DNA of 64,000 nucleotides from Chryseobacterium sp. FH2 (GTDB lineage Bacteria; Bacteroidota; Bacteroidia; Flavobacteriales; Weeksellaceae), in contig NZ_LFNE01000011.1 of assembly GCF_001045455.1 (NCBI RefSeq), positions 1-64,000 of the forward strand. Direction: 5' to 3'. Both the position numbers and the translations under genes were made by a program. Positions 1-8,005 of the stretch are shown here, piece by piece. The stretch's first letter is position 1, and each line of letters begins with the position of its first letter. Under the pieces are notes generated by a model. That model searched no databases, was not told the origin of the DNA, and saw only the letters and a program-made list of their open reading frames with translations.

Positions 1-329
1 ACTCAAAAGTATTCCGTTTTAAGTGGGGCAAAAGTATGACATCTTTACCTTTACTTCCAAATTCACTTAACATAAAATTTAAAATTGTGGGAAAATAAAA
101 CCCTAAAATACTGATAGACCAAAACTTAAAATATAAACAATACTTATCCACAATGAGCAGATTTTTATTCTAACCGTTTTTAATCGAGTCCGGAAAGGAG
201 TTTTGCCCCTCATGATATCCTTTGCTCCCGACGCAATAGAACAGTTGGAAGGCTCGCAATTTAATATAATGAGCTAAAATTTAAGTGTCTTTTTTGATCG
301 AAAAGGATTATATAATAAAAAAGCAGAGT
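1..329. other. Gene-free left edge with a GC-richer island
   Basis: No intact gene is visible in this stretch. Most of it is very AT-rich, but positions about 186-257 are distinctly richer in G and C. On the minus strand the island lies in an open frame of about 36 codons that ends in TAG at 170-172 and has no start codon. It could be the tail of a decayed gene or a structured RNA. A single perfect DnaA-box-like TTATCCACA lies at 144-152, without the companion boxes expected of an origin. The right end holds the terminator of the neighbouring gene. Confidence 0.4.
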
Positions 330-343
330 TTAATTACTCTGCT
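322..343 (-). terminator. Rho-independent terminator overlapping a stop codon
   Basis: An 8-bp perfect stem (AGCAGAGT with ACTCTGCT) encloses a short loop, and on the minus strand it is followed by a T-rich tract. The 5' arm of the hairpin encodes the last residues of the upstream gene, and its stop codon (330-332) lies in the loop region. The hairpin ends the unit 2370-330. Confidence 0.75.
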
Positions 344-1016
344 CATGATTTACATATATAACGCTTAAAAATTCGGCATAGGATTTTTCTAATCCTATTA
401 TGTCACCACTTTTTAAATTTAAACCACCTATTCCTGTATCGTCCGATTTAATTTTTGTTGCTGAAATCTGGAAATACTGATTTTTTTCTCCAGATTTAGG
501 CTGCAATTTTATCGTAGAGCCTAACAATTTTTTTGTGGATATTGTATAAATTTCGCCAGGAACAGTTTTCAAAACTAAATAAGTACGTGGTGATAAAATA
601 TAATCTTTCTTGTTTATGCTAATTTTCTGATCCTTATCCGAAGAAGCAAACAAATATAAATTTCCTGTTTGATCCGTAAGCTTTTCTTCTGATAGGTAAT
701 ATAAATTGAATCGGTAATTGGCCGGGTTGAAATCAAGTGGAGAACCATCTACATTTTCGAAAGCTTTTAATGAAAATGTATTTGCCCCAATTTCTTTTGC
801 TTTCTTATATATTAATGAAAAAACATTTACATCATTTTTTGAGTAACCCTGAACTTCTATTTCTCCCAAATATTCTGCGTCTTTTTCCTCACCGTTTATT
901 TTATACAAAAACTTATCTGTATTTTCATGTGTCTTCTCAACTTTTGTCATGTACACATTTTGCGCATTCAAAAACTGAGCAAAAATAACAAAGACAACTA
1001 TAATTAAATTTTTCAT
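330..1016 (-). CDS. Secreted hypothetical protein, 228 aa
   Basis: I do not recognise this family. The first 18 residues form a typical signal peptide (charged MKN, a hydrophobic run, then NAQ), so the protein should enter the periplasm or be secreted. The rest is mixed hydrophilic sequence with no repeats, no cysteine pairs, no sorting tail and no obvious catalytic motif. It starts 8 bases after the RmlD-like gene and ends in a terminator, so it is probably the last gene of that short operon. The ATG at 1016 fits the signal peptide. Confidence 0.65.
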   Translation of the reverse strand: MKNLIIVVFVIFAQFLNAQNVYMTKVEKTHENTDKFLYKINGEEKDAEYLGEIEVQGYSKNDVNVFSLIYKKAKEIGANTFSLKAFENVDGSPLDFNPANYRFNLYYLSEEKLTDQTGNLYLFASSDKDQKISINKKDYILSPRTYLVLKTVPGEIYTISTKKLLGSTIKLQPKSGEKNQYFQISATKIKSDDTGIGGLNLKSGDIIGLEKSYAEFLSVIYVNHEQSN

Positions 1017-1024
1017 ATATTATG

Positions 1025-1885
1025 TTATTGTGAAAGGATTTCTATACATTCTTCCAAACTATTTTCCCAATGCTTCGGCTCAATCTTATAGATTTCTTCT
1101 ATTTTATCTAAACACATTGTGCTTCTTTTGGGTCTTTTCGCCGGTGTTGGATATTGCCCGGTTGTCAATGAGTTTAGCTTGATTGAAGATTTTGAAAGCT
1201 CAGCTATTTTTTCAGCAAATCCAAACCATGTGGTTTCCGGATAATTGGAAAAATGAAAAACTCCGAAAGTCTTATGTGGAGCTTCAATAATATTCATGAT
1301 AGCTTCGGCAAGATCGTTTGCGTTGGTTGGCTGACCGAACTGATCTCCAACAATTCCTAATTCTTCTTTTTGTAAGAATAAATTCAACATTGTTTTCACA
1401 AAATTTTTATTGAATTCAGAATACAACCAAGAGGTTCTTAAAATGATAGTTTTCGGATTATTTTCTAAAGCTAATTCTTCTCCTTTTAATTTTGATTCTC
1501 CATAAACTCCGATTGGACTTGTAAAATCATCCTCAGAATAACTAAGATTGGTTTCTCCATCGAAAACATAGTCTGTAGAAACATGAATTAAAATAGTTCT
1601 GTACTCTTTACAAGCTTGAGCAAGGTTTGCGACACCTTGTGCGTTTACTGCAAAAGCTTTCTCTTTTTCAGTTTCAGCAAGGTCTACTGCTGTGTATGCA
1701 GCTGCATTGATGCAAAAGTCAGGTTTATTGTCGTAAAAGAAGCTATTTACCTGATTTTCGTTTGTGATATCTAAAGTTTGTGAATCCGTAAAGATAAATT
1801 CATAATCTAATTCAAAATCAGGAGCAATTTTTCTGATGCAGTTTCCCAATTGCCCGTTACTTCCTATAACTAATATCTTTTTCAT
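1025..1885 (-). CDS. rfbD: RmlD-family dTDP-4-dehydrorhamnose reductase-like protein
   Basis: This 286-residue protein is a short-chain-type NAD(P)-dependent sugar nucleotide reductase. The family member RmlD reduces dTDP-4-dehydro-L-rhamnose to dTDP-L-rhamnose for surface polysaccharides. The N-terminal Rossmann motif has glycines at 8, 11 and 14 (GSNGQLG), STDYVFDG lies at 103-110, and the catalytic YxxxK pair is Y128/K132. The length is normal for the family. The start codon overlaps the stop of the upstream thioesterase (TAATG), which indicates translational coupling. No rmlA, rmlB or rmlC lies nearby, so the exact substrate is inferred from family membership only. Confidence 0.85.
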   Translation of the reverse strand: MKKILVIGSNGQLGNCIRKIAPDFELDYEFIFTDSQTLDITNENQVNSFFYDNKPDFCINAAAYTAVDLAETEKEKAFAVNAQGVANLAQACKEYRTILIHVSTDYVFDGETNLSYSEDDFTSPIGVYGESKLKGEELALENNPKTIILRTSWLYSEFNKNFVKTMLNLFLQKEELGIVGDQFGQPTNANDLAEAIMNIIEAPHKTFGVFHFSNYPETTWFGFAEKIAELSKSSIKLNSLTTGQYPTPAKRPKRSTMCLDKIEEIYKIEPKHWENSLEECIEILSQ

Positions 1886-2370
1886 TATGAATTTTTTGCG
1901 TTTTGAACTCTTAGAAACTTAACTCTTGACTGGAAATCTTTCTGTTCCAAATCAACATAGAATTTATTAAAGGTATTTTTGATATCTTCAGGATGAACTT
2001 CTGATTTTCTGGTTTTCATATTAAAATAAATAACCGTAACCCATAGAACTGCATGAATTATTTTTTCATCCAAACTTTTCATTAAAATTTCAACTTTTGC
2101 AGTTCTGTCCTGCACCTCTATAGTTTTGCTGCTAATGACAACTTGAGTATTATATCTTACTTCTTTTAAATATGCTATTTCATTTTGAATTGCAATCCAA
2201 GTACAGCCGGTCTGTTTTGTATATTCTTCATAAGTGAAGCCATAAAAAGTTTCTACATGATCTTCTCTGGCATTGAACATATAATCCAGATATTTTACAT
2301 TGTTCAAATGACCTATCGGATCACAATCACTGAAACGAACCTTGACTGTCGTTGATACTTCTCTTTCCAT
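1885..2370 (-). CDS. Acyl-CoA thioesterase, 4HBT hotdog family
   Basis: This 161-residue single hotdog-fold protein carries the 4-hydroxybenzoyl-CoA thioesterase signature near its N-terminus: R12-F13-S14-D15, then D17-P-x-G-H21-L-N-N. D17 is the likely catalytic acid. Enzymes of this family hydrolyse acyl-CoA or acyl-ACP thioesters in the cytoplasm; the substrate cannot be told from sequence. It is coupled to the downstream RmlD-like gene by a 1-base TAATG overlap. It begins just after a terminator that closes the chaperone/BamA operon, so it needs its own promoter, which I could not place convincingly. Confidence 0.8.
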   Translation of the reverse strand: MEREVSTTVKVRFSDCDPIGHLNNVKYLDYMFNAREDHVETFYGFTYEEYTKQTGCTWIAIQNEIAYLKEVRYNTQVVISSKTIEVQDRTAKVEILMKSLDEKIIHAVLWVTVIYFNMKTRKSEVHPEDIKNTFNKFYVDLEQKDFQSRVKFLRVQNAKNS

Positions 2371-2386
2371 TTGGCAAAAATAAAAA

Positions 2387-2409
2387 AACCACCTCTAAAA
2401 GAGATGGTT
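2387..2409 (-). terminator. Terminator after the bamA-skp operon
   Basis: On the minus strand AACCATCTC pairs with GAGGTGGTT (one wobble) around a 5-base loop, and a run of seven Ts follows. It lies 30 bases past the stop of the last OmpH gene and separates that operon from the thioesterase gene. Confidence 0.85.
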
Positions 2410-2439
2410 ATTTTATAAATGTTTATTAATTTATTAAAA

Positions 2440-2943
2440 TTATTGAACACCTAATTCTTTCTTAACAGCCGGAGTAGCATCAGGACCTCCTTTGAATACA
2501 AATGCAGAAGAATTAGCATCCATAATGTAGTCATACCCGTTTGCTTTAGCAACTTTGCTTACCGCATCGTTTAATTTTTTCTCGATTGGTTCGTAAGCAG
2601 TATCTTGTTTTGCAACGAAATCCTTCTGAGCTTTGTCGTTCATTTGTTGAATTTCTTCTTGCATTTTAGCTAATTCGCCTTCTCTTGCTTTGTTTTCTTC
2701 AGCAGTTTTCTTCGGAGCTTCCTCAGAATATTGTTTTAATTTAGCTTGTCCTGCATCAGCTTTCTTTTTGATTTCAGCTTGTTTAGTATCTAAGAAAGCT
2801 TTCAAATCAGCGTCTGCTTTTTTCTTTTCAGGCATACCGTTAAGAACAGCAGCAACATCTAAAGTAGCAATCTTTTGAGCTTTTGCCATACCTACTGATA
2901 CAACCATCATAACTGCCCCAAATAATACACTTAATTTTTTCAT
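2440..2943 (-). CDS. OmpH/Skp-family periplasmic chaperone (second copy)
   Basis: This 167-residue protein has a signal peptide ending near AKA at residues 20-22, followed by a lysine/glutamate-rich helical region (about 50-125) typical of the coiled-coil tentacles of Skp. Skp trimers hold unfolded outer-membrane proteins in the periplasm and pass them to the BAM complex. It is the last gene of the uppS-bamA-skp-skp unit and is followed by a strong terminator. Tandem skp-like genes after bamA are common in Bacteroidota. Its sequence differs enough from the neighbouring copy that the duplication is old. Confidence 0.85.
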   Translation of the reverse strand: MKKLSVLFGAVMMVVSVGMAKAQKIATLDVAAVLNGMPEKKKADADLKAFLDTKQAEIKKKADAGQAKLKQYSEEAPKKTAEENKAREGELAKMQEEIQQMNDKAQKDFVAKQDTAYEPIEKKLNDAVSKVAKANGYDYIMDANSSAFVFKGGPDATPAVKKELGVQ

Positions 2944-3010
2944 AATTGGTAAATAAATAATTTAATTTGTTTTTAGATTTTAAATAATGGTAAAAGTTAA
3001 TTCCTAATTA

Positions 3011-3565
3011 CTACTTTTTACCTTTAGTTTTAGCTTTATCGTTTTTATCATTACCTTTCAGCAAGATATCTAAAACTTTATCTGTATAGTCATATCTTGG
3101 TTGAAGGAAAATAACATTCACGTTATTGCTTTTATCAAGAACTATGCCCAACCCATTTTTCTCAGACATCGCCTTGATTGCTTCCCAAATCTGATCCTGA
3201 AATGGTGTGACTAAGTTCGTTCTCAGTTTTGTAATCTCTCCATTTGCTCCGAAACGTAAGCTGGTAGTGGTTTTGATATTTTTTTCCAAATCCAAAACCT
3301 CTTTTTCTCTAAGCTTTAATTGTTCACCGACTAATAAAACCTTTTCATTTTCAAAAGCAGATCTCTTCTTTTCGTATTCAGACTGTAAATTTTGAAGGTC
3401 TGACTGCCAAGTATCGATCTGTGAATTTAATCTTGCTTCAGCTTCTTTATACTGAGGAAGTTTGTCTAAGATAGATTCTGTATCTACAACTCCTATTTTC
3501 TGCGCATTCCCGAAACTGAACAGCAAAAATAATACAAATGTGAAAACTATTTTAAAATTCTTCAT
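3011..3565 (-). CDS. OmpH/Skp-family periplasmic chaperone (first copy)
   Basis: This 184-residue protein has a signal peptide (about 21 residues, ending NAQ), then the family opening KIGVVDTESIL and a long charged helical segment (about 45-120), and ends in a basic lysine-rich tail. It is inferred to chaperone outer-membrane proteins in the periplasm. It starts 10 bases after bamA, so the two are co-transcribed. It is longer than the next Skp-like gene, mostly through the basic C-terminal tail. Confidence 0.85.
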   Translation of the reverse strand: MKNFKIVFTFVLFLLFSFGNAQKIGVVDTESILDKLPQYKEAEARLNSQIDTWQSDLQNLQSEYEKKRSAFENEKVLLVGEQLKLREKEVLDLEKNIKTTTSLRFGANGEITKLRTNLVTPFQDQIWEAIKAMSEKNGLGIVLDKSNNVNVIFLQPRYDYTDKVLDILLKGNDKNDKAKTKGKK

Positions 3566-3575
3566 ATATAATGAA

Positions 3576-6113
3576 TTATAATGATTGGTTCATCAAGAAG
3601 TGTGTTTTCCAGCCTGAAGGTTCAGTTCCGAGAACTGTTTTATCAAACCCGTATGCGAAGTCAAATCCGATTAACCCGAAAGCTCCCATATAAACTCTTA
3701 CCCCAATCCCGACTGATCTTTTAAGCTGGAATGGATTGTAATTGCCCCAAGAGTTCCAAACGTTACCTCCTTCAGCAAAAGTCAAAGCATAAATTTTAGC
3801 TGTCTGATTCAGTGAAATCGGGTATCTAAGTTCTAAAGTAAATCTGTTATAGATTGTCCCCCCTCCTTTTTGAGTAATATCATCTGCAGTGCCTCCATAG
3901 GTAGAAGCGTTTTCATAACCTCTTAATGGAATAAGCTCCCTACCATCATATCTACCTCCGAATAAACCGGTACCTCCTACATAGAATCTTTCGAATGGCG
4001 GAGCACCCAGCTCTTTACTATATCCGTCCATGAATCCCATCTCAGCAGAAGATCTCAATACAAGTTTTCCTACAATTTCGTTATATACATCAGCTTTAAA
4101 CTTGATTTTATAGAATTCCATCCACTTATATTTGTCAGTAGGAGACATTGTAGAATAATCTTTATTACTAAATAGCGAGTATGGCGGAGTGAATTTTGCC
4201 GAAAGCTCAATATTAGAACCTACTGTTGGGAAAATCGGATCAATACCTGCCGAGTTTCTGCTCAAACCTAAGTTAAGACTGAAGTTATTTGCAGTTCCGT
4301 AGTATTCCGTTGTATCTCCAAATTCAAATGGATAATTACTGAAATCATATTTCTGATATTGAATACCAGTATACAATGAGAAATAGTCATCCGGCCACTT
4401 CAATAATCTGTTAAGACCTACAGAAGCGGAGAAAATATTTAATTTCTGATCGTTTCCGTAAGTATCTGAATATTTAACTCTTGAGTTATTTAAACTTACA
4501 GAAAGTGCAGTTGGCCTTGTTCCAAATAACCAAGGTTCTGTGAAAGATACTCCATAGTTTTGGAAATATTGTCCGGCCTGTGCCTGAAGAGATAATGTCT
4601 GACCATCACCCTGAGGAACCGGCTTAAAGTCTTTAAACTTAAGGAAATTTCTTAATGAGAAATTATTAAATGTCAATCCTAAAGTTCCGATAAAGCTGTT
4701 ACCTCCGTAACCTGCTTGCAACTGAACCTGAGAAGAACCTTTCTCAACTAATTTCCAATTGATATCTACAGTATTATCTTGTTGATTTGGCTGAATGTCC
4801 TGACCAATTTGTTGAGGATCAAAGAATGACATTCCCGCTAAATCAAAATATGTTCTTTTTATATCGCTTTTAGCAAAAAGGCTTCCAGGTTTTGTTCGTA
4901 AAGCTCTCAGAATAACATGGTCATGGGTCGTTACGTTACCTTGCCAGCTTACTTTATTCCATGTTGCTTTTTCCCCTTCATTGATACGGATTTCAAGATT
5001 AATTTTATCTCCATCTACAGATTTTTCAACCGGAGTAACGTTAGAGAAAAGGTAACCGTTATTCATGTAAACTGATTTTATATCAGAATCATCTTCTTTA
5101 CCACCGTCTTCCCCAACTTTTTTATTGAAACCTACAGCATCGTAAATATCCCCTTTCTTATATCCTAAAAGTCTTTGTAAATATTCTGTAGAGTAAACCG
5201 TATTCCCTGTGAAAGTCACATCCCCGATATAATATTTTTTACCTTCGGTAAGCTTCACATTAATTTCATAATTGTTTCTCTTATTTCTCCAAACGGAGTC
5301 AGAAACAATAGTAGCATCCCTATAACCTAATGAATTATAGTAATTAATAAGACTTTGCTTATCTTCCTGATATTTGTCTTCAATAAATTTTGAAGATTTC
5401 AAGATACCTCCAATACCAAATCTCTTTTGCTTAGTTTCTTTAAATGCTTTATTTCTAAGCTTAGAATCTGTTACAGTCTGGTTACCTTCAAATTCGATAT
5501 GATCGATTTTTATTCTTTTTCCTTTGTCTACATTTATCGTCCAGTCTACCAAAGCAGGATCATTAGCATTCACTTTGTCCTGAATAGTAATTTTAGCATC
5601 AGCAAAACCTTTCTTTATGTAGTCTTTAGGAATGTTTGTTTTAAGGCTTGAAACCAAATTCTGAGTGATTTTGGTTCCAGGTTTTAAGTTATTATCTTTT
5701 GCAAGCTTTTCATTTTTAGATTTACCTATTCCTTTTCCGGTAAATTTTACCTCTCCAAGTTCTTTTAAATCCTGAAGATAGAATCTCAAAATGACAGTCT
5801 CTCCTTCAATACTTTGTACATAAACCTCTACTTCCGAAAAAGATTGAGTGTCCCACAGTTTCTTTACAGCATTGCTGATTTTCTGCCCCGGAATATCTAC
5901 ACTTTCTCCTTTAGTAAGCCCAGTAAATCTAAGGATTTGGGCTGGTGTGTATTTTTTAACCCCATCTACAACAATGTCTTTAAGGACATAGGTTCCTGTC
6001 TGGCTTTCTGCATATACAGCATTATTTACTTTAGTGCTGTCTTGTGGCGTTACCTGTCCATAAAAATGTGCAGAAGCAACAAACATAACGATGGGCAATA
6101 GTCTAAACTTCAT
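3576..6113 (-). CDS. bamA: BamA, outer membrane protein assembly factor
   Basis: This 845-residue Omp85-family protein is the core of the BAM machine that inserts beta-barrels into the outer membrane. A 20-residue signal peptide (ending FYG-Q) is followed by a run of POTRA-type repeats over about residues 40-440. An Omp85/D15 barrel follows, with the family segment GLFGGRYDGREL and a late GIGVRVYMGAFGLIGFD strand pair. The length suits a five-POTRA BamA. The final residue is leucine rather than the aromatic residue seen in proteobacterial BamA. It lies between uppS and two skp genes, the usual flavobacterial order. Confidence 0.95.
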   Translation of the reverse strand: MKFRLLPIVMFVASAHFYGQVTPQDSTKVNNAVYAESQTGTYVLKDIVVDGVKKYTPAQILRFTGLTKGESVDIPGQKISNAVKKLWDTQSFSEVEVYVQSIEGETVILRFYLQDLKELGEVKFTGKGIGKSKNEKLAKDNNLKPGTKITQNLVSSLKTNIPKDYIKKGFADAKITIQDKVNANDPALVDWTINVDKGKRIKIDHIEFEGNQTVTDSKLRNKAFKETKQKRFGIGGILKSSKFIEDKYQEDKQSLINYYNSLGYRDATIVSDSVWRNKRNNYEINVKLTEGKKYYIGDVTFTGNTVYSTEYLQRLLGYKKGDIYDAVGFNKKVGEDGGKEDDSDIKSVYMNNGYLFSNVTPVEKSVDGDKINLEIRINEGEKATWNKVSWQGNVTTHDHVILRALRTKPGSLFAKSDIKRTYFDLAGMSFFDPQQIGQDIQPNQQDNTVDINWKLVEKGSSQVQLQAGYGGNSFIGTLGLTFNNFSLRNFLKFKDFKPVPQGDGQTLSLQAQAGQYFQNYGVSFTEPWLFGTRPTALSVSLNNSRVKYSDTYGNDQKLNIFSASVGLNRLLKWPDDYFSLYTGIQYQKYDFSNYPFEFGDTTEYYGTANNFSLNLGLSRNSAGIDPIFPTVGSNIELSAKFTPPYSLFSNKDYSTMSPTDKYKWMEFYKIKFKADVYNEIVGKLVLRSSAEMGFMDGYSKELGAPPFERFYVGGTGLFGGRYDGRELIPLRGYENASTYGGTADDITQKGGGTIYNRFTLELRYPISLNQTAKIYALTFAEGGNVWNSWGNYNPFQLKRSVGIGVRVYMGAFGLIGFDFAYGFDKTVLGTEPSGWKTHFLMNQSL

Positions 6114-6140
6114 TTTATCGTAGTCTTTCTTTTCTTAAAA

Positions 6141-6890
6141 TTATTGGATTTTTATCTGTTCACCGGTCATACCGTATCTTCTTTCTTTGTTTTGATAATC
6201 TACAATACACTGAAAGAAAATGTCTTTACTAAAATCCGGCCATAGAACATCTAAAAACTGCAGCTCTGCATAGGCGATCTGCCAAAGTAGGAAGTTGCTG
6301 ATTCTTATTTCACCACTGGTTCTAATAAGTAAGTCAACAGGAGGAAAATCTTTTGTATAAAGATAGTTTTCGAATAATTTTTCATCTATATTCTCTACGT
6401 CCACCTTGCCCTCTTTCACATCAGAGCTTATATTTTTTACAGCATTCAGTATCTCATTCTGAGAGCCATAGCTTATAGCTAATACCAAATTACCTTTTGT
6501 GTTTTCCTTTGTAAGCTCTACCACACGCAGTAATTGTTCTTTTACTAACGTTGGAAGCTTTTCTAAGTTCCCGATAACATGCATTCTCAACCCTTTGCTG
6601 AAAATCTCTTCTGCTTCCAGCAACAAGGTTTCAACAAGCAAATTCATAAGGGTATTTACTTCCTCTGCCGGGCGATTCCAGTTTTCTGATGAAAATGTGT
6701 AAAGAGTCAGATATGGAATATTAATCTCATTACAGGCGTTAATTGCATTTCTAACCGCATTAATAGCATTTTTGTGACCGAAAGTTCTTTCCTCGCCACG
6801 AGATTTCGCCCATCTTCCATTACCATCCATAATAATGGCTACATGTTTCGGTAAATTCTCAGAATTTATTTTATCTTTTATCAATGACAT
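6141..6890 (-). CDS. uppS: UppS, isoprenyl (undecaprenyl) diphosphate synthase
   Basis: The enzyme adds cis isoprene units to farnesyl diphosphate to make the C55 lipid carrier for peptidoglycan and polysaccharide precursors. The signature HVAIIMDGNGRW lies at residues 16-27 counted from the ATG at 6890, with catalytic D22. The C-terminal RTSGEIRISNFLLWQ and LWPDF blocks bind the diphosphate. I prefer the ATG at 6890 because the longer reading starts at a GTG (6905) inside the preceding gene, whereas 6890 lies 7 bases after that gene's stop. The length of 249 aa is normal. The linked bamA ties lipid carrier and envelope assembly in one operon. Confidence 0.93.
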   Translation of the reverse strand: MSLIKDKINSENLPKHVAIIMDGNGRWAKSRGEERTFGHKNAINAVRNAINACNEINIPYLTLYTFSSENWNRPAEEVNTLMNLLVETLLLEAEEIFSKGLRMHVIGNLEKLPTLVKEQLLRVVELTKENTKGNLVLAISYGSQNEILNAVKNISSDVKEGKVDVENIDEKLFENYLYTKDFPPVDLLIRTSGEIRISNFLLWQIAYAELQFLDVLWPDFSKDIFFQCIVDYQNKERRYGMTGEQIKIQ

Positions 6891-6897
6891 ATTAATA

Positions 6898-7791
6898 TTA
6901 CTCACAATAACATGGTGGTCTTCCGAAAGAATAAGTCAACCCTAAACTAAAGGTATTGATCCAATCTCTTGAACTTCCATCTCCAACGTTTCTTTTATTC
7001 ACAAACTCAGCTTCTCTTTCTTTCGCTACTACGTAATAAGCTCCTGTTTCAAGCAAAGAGCCACCTGTAGAAGGGCTTAGGATATCTCCATTAAAATTAG
7101 ACTTCACATCTTTTGTAAGAATCTTACTATAATCCAACTGGTCTGTAAATGTATATCTAAATGTAGCTTCCGCAAATATTCCCCAACTGTGATTGAATTT
7201 ATATTTTAAACCTAATCCAAAAGGAATATTAAAAGTTGTTTTCTTTCCTGTAGAGTAAACGGGAGTTGTCACAAAATCCAATTCATTGATTGGAGCCTGA
7301 GCAACGCCATCACCATCTCTTCTAAAATCATGTACCATTGTGGCTCTAGGTGCATCAAACATTAAAGTACCGATTCCCCCAAAAATATAAGGGCTTACCA
7401 TACTTATCTGCTCATTATTCACAGGGAAGAAGTTGTATTCAAACATTAAACTTGCTTCATATACATCATTCTTACCAAATGAGTTTCTATTCTTTCTATA
7501 CTCTTCTTTAGCTACTTTATCATTAAACTGAATCTGGTTGTAACCAAGGTCTAACCTTACAGTCTGATATGGGTTAAAATTAAATCTATATAATAAACCT
7601 CCATAAAATGGCACTCCCCAATCTGATGCCTTACCTAAATCCAATGGCTTCTGTAAAATATAATTCGTTCTTCCTATATCACCCACTAGGTTACTCATAC
7701 CTAGACGAATTCCCAATTCGTTTCTTTGAGCTTTAACACTTACCACTGTTCCTAAGGCGGCAAGGAAGCTAAACAATAATTTTTTATTCAT
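6898..7791 (-). CDS. Outer-membrane beta-barrel-like protein (DUF6089-like), 297 aa
   Basis: The protein has a signal peptide (MNKK, hydrophobic run, VKAQ at about 19-22) and alternating amphipathic strands typical of a small outer-membrane barrel. It ends in CYCE rather than an aromatic residue. Proteins of this kind precede uppS and bamA in flavobacteria and are annotated as DUF6089; the function is not known to me. The frame is open to 7836, but the promoter box TATATTTG occupies 7834-7841, so the ATG at 7791, which begins a good signal peptide, must be the start. It is the first gene of the uppS-bamA-skp operon. Confidence 0.8.
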   Translation of the reverse strand: MNKKLLFSFLAALGTVVSVKAQRNELGIRLGMSNLVGDIGRTNYILQKPLDLGKASDWGVPFYGGLLYRFNFNPYQTVRLDLGYNQIQFNDKVAKEEYRKNRNSFGKNDVYEASLMFEYNFFPVNNEQISMVSPYIFGGIGTLMFDAPRATMVHDFRRDGDGVAQAPINELDFVTTPVYSTGKKTTFNIPFGLGLKYKFNHSWGIFAEATFRYTFTDQLDYSKILTKDVKSNFNGDILSPSTGGSLLETGAYYVVAKEREAEFVNKRNVGDGSSRDWINTFSLGLTYSFGRPPCYCE

Positions 7792-7833
7792 AAAAGAATA
7801 CGGATTTATGGTTATTTTAAAATTTAATTTTTG

Positions 7834-7841
7834 CAAATATA
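7834..7841 (-). promoter_or_regulatory. TATATTTG -7 box of the uppS-bamA operon
   Basis: On the minus strand TATATTTG matches the Bacteroidota -7 consensus TAnnTTTG, about 43 bases before the ATG at 7791. I see no clear TTG -33 element at the usual distance. Its position rules out the longer reading of the first gene. Confidence 0.55.
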
Positions 7842-7975
7842 AAACATTTTTATATTAATGATAATCTTAATGTTTAGTTAAAAATAAACAAAAAAACATA
7901 ATTTGTTATAAAGTAAACGGCAAAGTAGCAAAATTATTCTTTTTTTAATAGAAACAAAACAATTTATACAAAAAC

Positions 7976-7998
7976 AAACCCCCATTATATGAGGGTTT
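7976..7998 (-). terminator. Terminator of the polysaccharide operon
   Basis: On the minus strand AAACCCTCA pairs with TGGGGGTTT (one G-U) around a 5-base loop and is followed by GTTTTTG. It begins 8 bases after the stop of the Wzc-like gene. Confidence 0.8.
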
Positions 7999-8005
7999 AT
8001 TAATA

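Noticed and set aside
144..152. Perfect DnaA-box-like TTATCCACA
   Set aside because: A single box without clustered partners, an AT-rich unwinding region or replication genes is not evidence of an origin.
2375..2382. TATTTTTG box next to the thioesterase start
   Set aside because: The implied start of transcription would fall on the ATG itself, and the box lies in the terminator T-run.
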